A model generated the notes under the pieces. That model did no database searches. It was not told where the DNA came from and saw only the letters and a program-made list of their open reading frames with translations. A stretch of DNA of 64,000 nt from Rhynchosporium graminicola (taxonomy: Eukaryota; Ascomycota; Leotiomycetes; Helotiales; Ploettnerulaceae), in contig FJUW01000031.1 of assembly GCA_900074885.1 (NCBI GenBank), positions 188,634-252,633 of the forward strand, written 5' to 3'. Made by a program: the position numbers and the translations under genes. Shown piece by piece: positions 49,389 through 64,000 of the stretch (position 1 is the stretch's first letter; each line of letters begins with the position of its first letter).

Positions 49389-49623
49389 TATAACGCTTAC
49401 TCTAGAAAAGTCTTAAAACTACCTGAGTAATAAGATCTTATATTACTATGAATATGAAGTAGTAAGAATCACTTAAGAATCTATAACTAAGGAGTGAAGA
49501 AGTAGAGAGAGAAGGGAAGTATATATATAAAAAGGGGCCCCTAAACTCTACTCGTGTAATCTCGCTTAGCAGTAAGTGTTTCTACTAATAGGGAGAAACC
49601 TCCAAACCTGACCAGTCGTCACA
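49389..49623 (-). repeat. Element A 5' LTR (235 bp)
   Basis: Pairs with 42860-43094 and is followed by the duplicated GGGAG. Confidence 0.93.
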
Positions 49624-49846
49624 GGGAGGCTAAGAGCGATCTTATATAGTCTACTACGAAGGAAATAAAAAGATAAGGAAGGAAGAAGAAGAGAGATAGA
49701 GTATAAGGCACCTTATATATATATACCGGTACTAGTCCGATACTATACCGAGTCGGATATTAGTTTCTGCCGGGATACCTATGAACTTAGGCCCTAGTAT
49801 CTATCCTTCTTCTTATATAACCTTCAGGTAAGCTATCGTTATATTA
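49624..49846 (-). repeat. Element C 3' LTR, right fragment
   Basis: Continues the LTR interrupted at 42859, with GGCTAAGAGCGATCTTATAT shared with the solo LTR. The far half diverges from the solo LTR, so the two are related subfamilies rather than copies of one element. Confidence 0.75.
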
Positions 49847-50684
49847 CCCCCCCCCCTAAGAAGAGCTTAACTCTAAGCTCGGAAGGTTATAGTTTATACT
49901 AGAATTAGTCTTTATTATAACTGTTTTCGTCGATATTCGCGTAATAAGCGCTAGCCGCTCTTTAGTAATAGTAAATTCTTTATCAGGTTCTAACTAGTTA
50001 CGTCGCTATAATAGTACTATATTAGCTATAGCTTCCAAATCGGGCGGTAAGTAGTATTTACTTTATCTGTTTATAACAGGAGTCGAGTTTAAGTAAAGCG
50101 TAAGGTATATAAAGGAAAGGGTTTATAAATATTAGAGCCTTTCCTTTTCAACCGCGATAACTACTTCAACTTATAAGTTTACTCTCCTTAGACTACGATA
50201 TAGCTCCTAGAGTAAGTATCGTTACTAACTACTATAATAGTCTACTATAATCTTATATATCAATCGACCTAATTAACTCTTCTCTTATTATAAGTAAGTT
50301 CCTCGCCTTAGTATTAGAGATAGTCTTTAGGTAAGATATAAGAGTTCTACGAATCTATAACGCTAACTCCTATAGTGCTCTTACTAGTTCCCGCCGGTAC
50401 TCTTTCGGTAGTATATCGTATATATTACCTATAGTATATTCGCGCTTTCCTTAAGATAAAGTATAATAATACTCCTATTCTAGAACTCCTATATTCGTTT
50501 AATAAGCCTAACTCTAAGCTTTATAAGTATTATTTAGCGTTAAAGAGCAGTTATAAGTATATAAGTTACTTAAACCTAAACGTAGTTATATATACTAACG
50601 CGTTATAGTTACTTAACTATATTAATATAGAGTATACTATTTCTATCCGGTTTACTTCCTAGTAGCGAAGCTAAGGATATAGAG

Positions 50685-51302
50685 CTAAATCGGGGTAGTA
50701 TTATAGCTACTTATAAGGCTATTAATCAGATCTATTATCTCGCGAAATCTACTACTCTTACTACTACGTTAGAGATTACTACTATATAATTAGCAGAGAC
50801 TTAAGCTTTAAGGCGATCTATAGAGAAAGTATTTAAGAAGTTAGAGTTTATTAAAGTAATAAGTTACGATTCTTAAACCCTTAGATACTAGTATAATACT
50901 AACGTGATATAGGATTTAGATCTTCTAATAGTAAATTCGGCGAAATCTAAGTTAATAGTATAAATAGTATTAAAGTAGATAAAAGAATTAAATACTATTA
51001 TACGGGAATTTGCAAAGAAAGCTATATTTAAAGCTATAATATCTAATACTAAGGGAAAAAAGAATTTGCTTTCTAGTTCAGAGATAGCGTCGGATCTAGA
51101 TACTCTCGGACCTTCTCTAAAGAAGAAACCTCGTAGGATTAGCTATTATACTTAGTCTACTACTAGAGCTATATTAGTAGATTTAAGTAAGGAGTTAGAT
51201 ATAGTAGTTCTAGTTCTAGATATTCCAGATTCACTAGAAGCTCCGGAGAACTTAGGAGAGAAAGCTAGTGAAGTAGAAGTAGTAAAGGAAGTAGAGTTTT
51301 AG
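50685..51302 (+). pseudogene. Antisense reading-frame relic inside gypsy element C
   Basis: One plus-strand frame stays in phase for 618 bases, interrupted by about eight stops. All are TAA or TAG and none is TGA, the pattern expected from CAA/CAG/TGG codons hit by RIP. It ends at TAG 51300-51302, convergent with the end of pol on the other strand. The readable protein is lysine-rich, with a basic LKKKPRRIS patch that could be nuclear targeting, and an acidic Glu/Val/Asp C-terminus. I do not recognise it. It may be an extra gene carried by this gypsy lineage or a captured host fragment. The start is not determined. Confidence 0.45.
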
Positions 51303-51309
51303 ATATAGT

Positions 51310-54300
51310 ATTATTATAGAGTATAATCGAGGGATTATCCTTAGTAATAAATTCTTAATACTAGTAACTATAATAGTTTATTATCCTCTAAGTAACTATA
51401 GTTATCTATTCTATCTTCTTAAGCCTTAATCTACTAATCTAGTTTACGCGGAGGTTCAGGTTTACTTAAGTTAGTAGTATAAAAGTCTCTGAGCTTATAT
51501 AGAGCACTTATTAAGTTAGAAGCGTTATACTAAGTTAAGTCCGGGTCGTAGCCTAGCTAGCTAACTTAATACTTCAGATTACCTCTTAGGAGCTATATAG
51601 CGAGTATATCTTATAACTCCTACTCTTCTTAAGTAGCGATAACCTCCGGGGGTAGGTTTAGTAACTCCTAGCTTAGTAATAAGTCGTCCGAGTCCTTAAA
51701 GAGTAATTCGGAGGCGAATATATCGTATATAGAAGATCTAAAGGGTAAATCTAGCTTATAGGAGTATCTGATCTTAGCTAGGACCTAATATAGTCTTATC
51801 TAGAGGCTAGATAGCTTCTTACTTAGCTAGTAATTCGTAAGGTTTCTTATAGAGAGAAATACCTTATCTCTAACTTCCTAGTCGATATTATACCGTTTCG
51901 GGTCAGTTATAGCGCTTATCTTCTGCTAAGTAGCTAGTATATTAGCTTTTATAACCTCGATAGCAGATTTAGTATATTTAGCTAAGGATTTAGTATTAGT
52001 ATAATTAAGCCTCTCTTGCGGTATCGATACGATAAGTTACTTCTAATCCTAGCTATTCCGTAGTAGTATATCGTATTTAAGAGTATATAGCGCTATACTG
52101 ATAGAATCGTAAGATAGGGTTACTTAAGCGCGGTCTATTATTAGTAGTAGTTCGCTCTAGTTACTCTAGTAGTAATTAATAAAAAGTCTAAGGCGTTAGT
52201 TAATATACTAATTTATAATCTCCGTTTATCTATTAGTTTACTAGTAGAAAGCAATAGAGTACTTAACTTTAACTCCGATTATATAGTAAAACTCTTACTA
52301 GAAAGATAAGATAAACTAAGCTCCTTAGTTAGATATAATTAACTTAAGAGTATATCCGAAACGATATATCTATTAGATAAATAATATTATTATCCCGTAG
52401 GTATCGATATTGTAATAGCATAATATCGATACGGAGTCCTTCCCTAGGTAATCGATAAATACTAGTATCCTATTAAACCCTTAGTTATCAGGCGGGAAGT
52501 TCTTAAAATCTATAGCTAAGTACTAATAATAAGTAGAGGAATCCTTACTATTTCGTCTATTTCGGATAAGAGTACTAGTAGAGGCGGTAATTATAAGTGT
52601 ATTATTTCACGTCCGATATAAGTCCTTTCTAGTAGTAATAAGTAGAAATTATTTTAGTAGTCTTACGAGCGTTTAAATAAATAGAGGAAACTTAATCGTA
52701 GACTTCGCTAATTAAATAAGTATATAGTAAGGTATAGTATTATACGTATAGATAATTATTATAAAGTAATAAACTATTATTAATAGTATAGCTATCTCCT
52801 AATATATTCTATTTATTAGAGAACGATTCTTAGTTAAATTAGTATAGTTTCTCGATTAAATCAAAGGAGTTATATATAAGTTCCGATAGTATATTAGTCT
52901 CTAGCGATATTAGGTATATATAACTAATTTAATCGATATAATATTCAGCTAGTTCTACGTTAATCCTAGGATCTAAGCGATCTAGAGGTAGTAAAACCCG
53001 AGATCTACTATCCTATTTCTATTATTCCTATATCTTTAGATCCTATTCCTTATAGCTTAGGATATTAGCTTTAGCGTTATCTTTACTAAGTATATATATA
53101 ATTTAAAAGTTAAATTCGGAAAGGAATTCTATCTATCTAGCTTACTTACTAGTTAGGACCTTAGTAGTTATAAAGTATTCTAAGGATCGATAGTCTATAT
53201 ATATACTAGTATAATATCGTAAAGATATAAGTTCTAGTCTCTATTTCCGGAAAGACTTAATAATAGTATATAACTCTTTATTATAGATCTTCTAGTTTAG
53301 TTCATATCTATTAAGAATATAAGAGTAGAATCTAATTAGATACTACTAGTTATCTTCATATAATTAGGAGATAACTCTAGCTATTATACTATTAGAAGTA
53401 TTAGTTTCTAGTTTAGTCTATAAGTTAGGGTCGAAATAATATAGTTTCTATACTAATAGTAGCTATTAACGTAAATCGTCGAAGGATTTCTTATAATCGT
53501 TAGTGAAATTCTATAGTACTATAGGCCTAGTAAGTATTAAGAGAGGTTTAGTAATAAGGCTGAAATTCCGAATAAATTAATAATAGAAACTATAGAATCC
53601 TAGGAAAGATTTTATAGCTATTACTATTTCGGGGTACTTCTAGTCTACTAATAGTACTACCTTCTCAGGATCTAGCTCGATTCTATTAATAGTAATAATA
53701 TATCTAAGGTATTTAGTCCGAGTAATATAGAACTCGCTTTTCTTAATATCTACTTAGAGTCCGGTATCTATTAAGTATTATAGTACTAATTTAATATATT
53801 TCTTATATTCCTAGAGCGTTTCCGAGTATATAAGAATATCGTCTAGGTAAGCTATATAGAAGTTATCTAAGTAGTCTAGTAGTATATTATTTATATATTA
53901 TTAGTATATACTAGGTCTATTATAAAGCTTAAAAAGTAGTACTTTATATTTATAAGATCTGAAGCGAGTTCGGAAGATAATATACTCCTCTGATTCGGGG
54001 TCTATATAGATATAATTAAATACTACCCGGATATCTAGTTTAGTAAAGATTATTACTTTAGATATATAAGTTAAGAGCTTATCGATCCTAGGTATTAAGT
54101 AGGAATCCTTTCGAGTGATCGCATTAAGCTTACGATAGTCGATATAGAAGCGTAATCCTCTATCGGCCTTCTTAACGAATAATATAAGTAATACGAAGGG
54201 ACTTTAGCTAGATTCGATAAATCCCTTATCTAGGTTCTCTATAAGGTACTCCTTAGTCACTTATAATTCGTCTATAGACTACTAATATAAGAGCGAATAT

Positions 54301-54690
54301 ATATTAAGTAATAGTTCTTTCAGAATAATTTTATAATCATATAAGTAATATAGCAGAAGAATATTAGAATCCTATTTAGAAAAGGCCTCCTTAAGAGTAT
54401 AGTATTATTTCGATAGCTTTTCAGCTACGAGTTATTTAGTATCAGGATCCTTAGGAGAGTTACTATTTAGATAATCTTATAAGAGATAGTTTATCTCGTA
54501 GATACTAGTAAAGAATAATTCAGAGCTTTTATATTTTATATTAAAGTGAAAAGCTATAGTACTAATTTAGTAAATCAGAACCGGTTTCTAGATCCTCAGA
54601 GGTTAAGAGGAGTACTTATAGTAGAGTTTCGGCGCAAGTACTCTTCTTAATAAATTCGGAGCGGAAAGGGGTTCGGATTCCTTAGCGATA
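51310..54690 (-). pseudogene. Gypsy element C pol relic with chromodomain
   Basis: On the minus strand: reverse transcriptase (YLDDILIYS-type box at about 53827-53868), RNase H, integrase (about 51700-52400) and a C-terminal chromodomain-like block. The same integrase-chromodomain segment is present inverted at 61070-62120, where the chromodomain pattern (EE-EL-DIL, then LLRSNLNY and YN-DLT-YN-SNL) is easiest to read. Known chromoviruses use this domain to target heterochromatin. Tryptophan and glutamine positions are replaced by stops. Confidence 0.68.
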
Positions 54691-54714
54691 AGCAGAAATA
54701 AGTGTAACGGGGTT

Positions 54715-54762
54715 GAGGTTAAGCTCTTACCAACTACGCTATCTGGACCAAAAGATCACAAT
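54715..54762 (-). other. tRNA-like fragment (5' half with A-box)
   Basis: The minus strand reads TGGTCCAGATAGCGTAGTTG and then GTAAGAGC. The A-box consensus TRGYNNARNNGG is matched exactly by TAGCGTAGTTGG, and the acceptor, D-arm and loop spacing look like a tRNA 5' half. No T-arm follows on the same strand, so it is not a complete tRNA. It may be a SINE head, a tRNA relic, or a junction product where the copia element meets element C. Confidence 0.4.
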
Positions 54763-54792
54763 ATACTGCGCAAGCAGTATACGCTTAACACC

Positions 54793-54953
54793 GCATACAT
54801 ACCCTGTACCTTGTCAGTACATGGTCTTAGTACCTGGTTCAGTACCTTGCGCATGTACCTTGTTGTACCTGGCACCTACACCCTGTACCTTATCACCAGC
54901 CTGTACCCTGCATACTCTATTATAGTTACTATGAAGGTTCTCGATAGAGTTCT
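54793..54953 (+). repeat. Element D LTR-derived direct repeat, left
   Basis: Same length as and mostly identical to 60686-60846; differences are mainly C/T transitions. Confidence 0.85.
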
Positions 54954-55956
54954 ACTACTCTCTAGTACGTATATCGTACTTCTAGAGGTTTCTACTGACG
55001 TAGTATGATTCTACGGTATACGTGTCTTCTTCTATGGAGTTCTGTATTACGTAGTATAGAATATTCTAGAGAGCTTATATAGCTATATAAGTAGCTAGAA
55101 TCTCTCCTGTAGTTAGCTCTCTTCAAGTAAGTAAAGCAAGTTAAATTGATCACGTATTATTCTGTTATTCTGACTTTTAGCCGATTTCCACCTTTAATTT
55201 TCATATAGTAGCAATTCACTTAGTGAAATCAGCTAATCAGACGCTTCCTCTTTCGACCGATCTCGCCTAAACTCGCTTCCGTTACTCCTTACTGATAAAG
55301 GAGCTTCCTGATTAGGCGTTACTTAGTCGTTTTTTAACGATTTCTTTCGCCTAGAGCTAGTAAGCTAGCCCCTTTGAGCCCTACTAACACGGCTATAGCG
55401 AATCAGACTCGTAGTCCTTAACCCTAAGACGAAGTTATAAGGAAATCATAACTTGTAACCTCTCGAAGCCTTTAGAAGTGGAGATGACTTAGTTACCCCT
55501 AGGTACGAAGGCTAGGATCTTATTCCGGGGTACTTATACTTACTACCGACTTAGTTTAGAAGCTAGGCCTCGTTACGTAGTAGGGAGTAGCTTCTGATTC
55601 CCTATTTAGCTTAGTATATATCATAGGCCGGCTAATATAGGCTACTATTAAGTATAAGAAGCTATCCTCGGAGAGGGTTACTGAATAGTAGTACTTGAGG
55701 CGCTATGAGGTAAAACTGGGCCTAGTAGTAAGGTTAATTCAATAGCAAATACGATAGACGTAGTTACCGTATACTACTATTGATTTTAACTAAGTAAAAA
55801 ACTCGGTAAGATAGTAAGCTCGGCGTAGCTACTGTCTTTTTCAAGGGTAAGATAAGGTTAGTATCTTTTTAAGCTACTTAGTAGCTTATACGAGTAAAAC
55901 TCGTACTTTTAAAGACCTCTTAGTACTTAGTATTATTAAACTGCCTATACGAAATC

Positions 55957-60461
<4,505 letters not shown>

Positions 60462-60685
60462 AGCTAGTAATATAGATAATTATAAGAGAATTAGGTTTAT
60501 TTAACCTAGGAGGGTAGCTACGAGGTGGTATTTCTATTCCTTATTATATTTCTTTTATAATAACCTAAGGGTAGTCGATTAGTAATTTTCCTTATATAGT
60601 TCTGTTTTAAAACTAACTATAAGGCTCTGATTAAGAGGGCGTGTTAGATTTGTAACTAGTATCTTAGTTAGTTTTGCCTGTATCG

Positions 60686-60846
60686 GTATATATACCCTGT
60701 ACCTTATTAGTATATGGTCTTAGTACCTGGTTTAGTACCTTGCGCATGTACTTTGTTGTACCTGGCACCTATACCCTGTACCTTGTTAATAGCCTATACC
60801 TTGCATACTCTATTAGAGTTACCATGAAGGTTCTCGATAGAGTTCT
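60686..60846 (+). repeat. Element D LTR-derived direct repeat, right
   Basis: Pairs with 54793-54953. After this point the sequence changes to an unrelated gypsy fragment. Confidence 0.85.
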
Positions 60847-60850
60847 TCTG

Positions 60851-62120
60851 GTACAAAAGTAAGGCAGGCTTTATTAGTAGTGAAAGATCACTTTAAGGTA
60901 TTAGGAGATAGAGAATTAAAGTAGTCTCTGAATATTAATTATAAAGAGTATTATCTCTTTAGAAGGAAGAGAGAAAGCTTACTTTAAATATATAAGAAGA
61001 TCATATGAGTATATACTAAGCTATACATGTGATCAGATATAACGTGACTATAAATAATAGGTAAAAGTATATAATATATATTATTTCGGATATACCCCTA
61101 AGTTAATTATATCCGACTAAGGAGTATAGTTTATCTTATCCTTCTAGTAAGAGTTTTACTATATAATTAGAATTAAGATTAAGCTCTCTATCTCTTTCTA
61201 CTAATAAACTAATAGATAAATAGAGATTATAAACTAGTATATTAATTAACGCCTTAGACCTTTTATTAATTATTATTATAGTAACTAGGGCGAACTATTA
61301 TTAATAATAGACCGCGCTTAAGTAGTCCTACCTTATAATTCTATTAGTATAGCGCTATATACCCTTAAATACGATATACTACTATAGAATAGCTAGGATA
61401 AGAAGTAACTTATTATATTAATACTATAAGAGAAGATTAATTATATCGATACTAAATCCTTAGCTAAATATACTAAATCCGCTATCGAGTTTATAAAAGC
61501 TAATATACTAGCTACTTAGTAAAAGATAAGCGCTTTAAATAACCTGAAATAGCGTAATATTAACTAAGAAGTTAGAGATAAAGTATTTCTCTTTATAAGG
61601 AACCTTAAGAATTACTAGCTAAGTAAAAAGCTATCTAGCCTCTAAGTAAGATTATACTAAGTCTTAGCTAAGATCAGATACTCTTATAAGCTAGATTTAC
61701 CTCCTAGATCTTCTATATATAATATATTCGCCTTAGAATTACTCTTTAAGAACTCGGACGACTTATTACTAAGCTAAGAGTTATTAAATCTACTCCTAGA
61801 GATTATTACTACTTAAGAAGAGTAAGAGTTATAAGATATACTTACTATATAGCTCCTAAGAAGTAATCTAAATTATTAAGTTAGCTAGCTAAGTTATAAT
61901 CTAGACTTAACTTAATATAATACTTCTAACTTAATAAGTACTCTATAGAAGCTTAAAGACTTCTATACTACTAACTTAAGTAAACCTAGACTTTTATATA
62001 AACTAGATTAATATATTAAAGCTTAAAAATATATAATAAATAACTATAATTACTTAGAAGATAATAAAATATTATAAATATTAGTATTAAGAATTTATTA
62101 CTAAGGATAATCCCCTGATT
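60851..62120 (+). mobile_element. Gypsy fragment E (integrase-chromodomain part, inverted relative to element C)
   Basis: From about 61070 to 62120 the reverse complement aligns with about 51315-52390 of element C over long blocks, for example CTCTTACTAGAA(A/G)GATAAG and GGATTATCCTTAGTAATAAA. It encodes the C-terminal part of integrase and a chromodomain-like block (about 61800-61990). The first 200 bp do not match C. No LTR or target duplication is identified; it is a truncated copy of the same or a sister family, not functional. Confidence 0.7.
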
Positions 62121-62639
62121 ATACTCTATATCACGGGTGAGTAACGCGTACGCAGATAGTCAAGTGTAGTATTTAAGAAGTTCGATATAGGAGAGAGTAA
62201 GAATCTAACCGGAAGCCGCAAGAAAAGGTGCGTAGTACTAAGGCTTAACCGAGCCTTAGTCAGCGAGTCGTGCTAGTAATACTAGTACTATAACCTAAGG
62301 GCTCGACCCTTATATTACTCCTCTCCTCCCGCCTGTTTCTTAGCGGAGACTAGTAATAAATAGTCGCAGAATCCTCCTATAGTTAATAACCGCGTTCTAT
62401 TACTAAACGTTAAGCTAGCGCTCTGCTCCTATTATCGCTTAATCCGACTAGCCGACTTCCTTAACTCGCTCTCTCTTCTTTAACTACAATAGCTCGCGCT
62501 CTAGCTAGTCGTCGTCGCTCTCCTATCTATTCCTCTAGCGAGCTAATAATATCGACTCGTACTTGAGACTTAAGTAGTTCTACTATCGCTATATAGCTTT
62601 AGCTTTCTTTCTTATAGTCTTACGCTATCTTTATAGCGG
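62121..62639. other. RIP-affected non-coding sequence between fragment E and the tandem array
   Basis: AT-rich, partly with GC-bearing islands (for example 62195-62300). It may be the untranslated or LTR portion of a gypsy element. No feature is identified with confidence. Confidence 0.35.
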
Positions 62640-63640
62640 CTACCTTCTAGTAACTATCGCCTCCCTATTTAGGTAGAGTATACCTCTTTCTGTCTCTAAC
62701 CTTACGTAGCCCTTCCTTAAACCCCCGGAGACTTACGTATACGTAGCTATCTCTAGAGTAGTTCCTTATTATAGCCCTATTATTAATATCTAGCGTTTCC
62801 TTCCGCTTCTAATATCGCGGAGCCTTCCTTAAGCTTCCGGAGGCTAGCGCCTATATAGCTATCTACCCCCGGAGTAGTCTTTCGTTATAGCCCCCTTTAT
62901 ATTATCGTCTTCCGGCGTCTTTACAGCGGCTACTATTATATAGCCGCCGCTTCCCTATTTAAGGTAGGATAAACCTCCTTTTACTTCTAATATCGCGGAG
63001 CCCTTTCTTAAGCTTCCGGAGGCTAGCGCTTACGTAGCTATCTACCCTCGGAGTAGTCTTTTATTATAGCCCCCTTTATATTATCGTCTTCTAGCGTCTT
63101 TATAGCAGCTACTATTATATAGCTACCGCCTCCCTATTTAAAGTAAGGTAAACCTCCTTCCGCTTCTAATATCGCGGAGCCCTTCCTTTAGCGTCCGGAG
63201 ACTAGCGCTTACGTAGCTACCTCCGGAATAGTCTTTCGTTATAGCCCCCTTTATATTATTATCTTCCGGTGTTTTTGCAGTAGCTATTATTATATAGCTA
63301 CTGCCTTCCTATTTAAGGTAGGGTAAACCTCCTTCCGCTTCTAATATCGCAGAGCCCTTCCTTTAGCGTCCGGAGACTAGCGCTTATATAGCTGCCTCCG
63401 GAATAGTCTTTTATTATAGCCCCTTTTATATTATTATCTTTAAGCGTCTTCCGTCTTCTATCTCTAGCTTACCGGAGCACTTCTTCAGAGTCCGGAGACT
63501 AGCGTATACGTAGCTACCTCCGGAGTAGCTCTTCGTTATAGCTTACTTATACTATTATCTTCCGATATCTTTATAGTAGCTACTATTAAGTAGCTACTGC
63601 CTCTCTATTTAAGGTAAGGTGAACTTCCTTCCTTTATCTT
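62640..63640. repeat. Tandem array, period about 175-179 bp
   Basis: A unit containing TTATAGCCCC(C/T)TTTATATTA, CTCCCTATTTAAGGTA, GCTTCTAATATCGC and CGGAG(A/G)CTAGCGC recurs. Successive copies of TTATAG start at about 62885, 63064, 63239 and 63414, with shorter, more divergent units at each end (near 62772 and 63536). Copies differ mainly by C/T and G/A transitions, as expected if RIP acted on the array. Confidence 0.85.
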
Positions 63641-64000
63641 AGATATCGTCGAAGGGTTCTTATTATCCGCGCGTTCTTAAGTAGCTACCGGCTAATAATA
63701 GTCGCTCCTTATATCTTTTAGGTATATATTCTACCTAAGCTATCGAATAGCTTCTATTATCCGCTTATTCGTAGGTAGCGACCGACTGATTATTATCGCT
63801 TTCCTTATCTATTCGGGAGTAGTCTATACTTTAAGCTACTTCTTACTTTTCTACTCTTATAAAAAATTTTCAGCTACTTTTCCGTTCTTATCTTATAGGT
63901 TTAAGGGATAAATTAGGTATACTCCGGCTTAAGAATAGCGGAATCTATCGAGTCTTCGTCTTTTCTCGCGTTCCTAGAGCTTTTCTCTAGGTATCGTTAG
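63641..64000. other. RIP-affected non-coding sequence at window end
   Basis: Continues the style of the tandem array (TATCTATTC and CTACCTAAGCTATCGAATAG motifs, partly repeated) without a clear unit. I see nothing else. Confidence 0.4.

Larger units (their letters stand above)
42860..49623 (-). mobile_element. Complete gypsy/Ty3 element A, inserted into the LTR of element C
   Basis: The 6,764-bp element has two 235-bp LTRs, starting TGTGACGCTTG and ending CGTCACA or their RIP-mutated forms, and a GGGAG target duplication. It is read on the minus strand. A polypurine tract (AGAGGAGAGAG) adjoins the left LTR, and a reverse transcriptase YLDDILIYS-type box lies at about 45836-45875. The interior is AT-rich with dense TAA/TAG stops, so it is not functional. 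A fresher solo LTR is inserted at 45267-45468. The two sides of the insertion site rejoin a single LTR sequence that is intact in the solo LTR, which confirms the nesting. Confidence 0.93.
42806..54690 (-). mobile_element. Gypsy/Ty3 chromodomain element C (RIP-mutated, nested, 5' end missing)
   Basis: Element C is read on the minus strand. Its 3' LTR is at the left, split by element A into 42806-42859 and 49624-49846. A G10 tract on the minus strand next to the LTR (plus-strand C run 49847-49856) looks like the polypurine tract. The interior then runs rightward: an extra antisense frame (50685-51302), a chromodomain-like block (about 51420-51640), integrase (about 51700-52400) and reverse transcriptase with a YLDDILIYS-type box at about 53827-53868. 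Integrase after reverse transcriptase in reading order marks gypsy. No 5' LTR or Gag is visible before the copia element at about 54.7 kb, so the 5' end is truncated. Boundaries on the right are approximate. Confidence 0.72.

Noticed and set aside
54660..54762. Complete tRNA gene
   Set aside because: The A-box-like motif is on the minus strand but the B-box-like GGTTCGGATTCC is on the plus strand, so they cannot form one tRNA gene.
62640..63640. CRISPR array or rDNA spacer repeats
   Set aside because: The units are contiguous and about 177 bp long, without short repeats and unique spacers, and no rRNA gene is adjacent.

Overview
The window looks like a filamentous ascomycete (Pezizomycotina) chromosome. 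The evidence is small spliceosomal introns (about 45-120 bp, GT..AG, often with a CTAAC/TACTAAC branch site), fungal cell-wall enzymes, a yeast-type threonine synthase, and LTR retrotransposons that carry the C:G to T:A decay typical of repeat-induced point mutation (RIP). A Leotiomycete would fit, but that is only an impression from the protein style.

The sequence has two compartments. Bases 1 to about 42,160 are gene-bearing with normal composition. From about 42,167 to the end (22 kb) it is a continuous block of nested, AT-rich, RIP-mutated transposons with no host gene.

The host genes I can support, left to right, are: an unrecognised single-exon gene (5456-6094, -); a HIT zinc-finger box C/D snoRNP assembly protein, BCD1 type (7239-8423, +); a broken superfamily 1 helicase gene (9689-19470, -), split by a complete Ty1/copia element; a broken DUF5519/luciferase-domain gene (19974-20636, -); threonine synthase (21819-23619, +, three exons); an FSH1-family serine hydrolase (27688-28470, -); a GH76 DFG5/DCW1-type mannanase (31520-33222, +, four exons); a GH16 CRH-type chitin-glucan transglycosylase (34908-36378, -, three exons); and a small SANT/Myb protein (39741-40595, -, four exons). 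GH76 and CRH are convergent neighbours, and both family types act on GPI-anchored proteins or wall polymers at the cell surface.

Mobile DNA in the gene-bearing part is the copia element at 12160-17728 (178-bp LTRs, TTTTG target duplication, initiator-Met half-tRNA primer site) and a 954-bp DNA element with 33-bp terminal inverted repeats and a TA duplication (24865-25818).

The right-hand block holds: a terminus related to that DNA element (42167); an older chromodomain gypsy element (C) whose left LTR is split by a complete second gypsy element (A, 42860-49623, 235-bp LTRs, GGGAG duplication); a much fresher solo LTR inside A (45267-45468, GCGTG duplication); a copia element (D, 54793-60846) with a 77-unit AGT tract; an inverted gypsy fragment (E); and a tandem array with a period near 177 bp (62640-63640).

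The observations most worth following are the helicase gene, whose reading frame closes perfectly when the transposon is removed and which carries RIP-type stops outside the transposon, and a long antisense reading frame in gypsy element C with only TAA/TAG stops. I found no rRNA, no complete tRNA and no CRISPR array.
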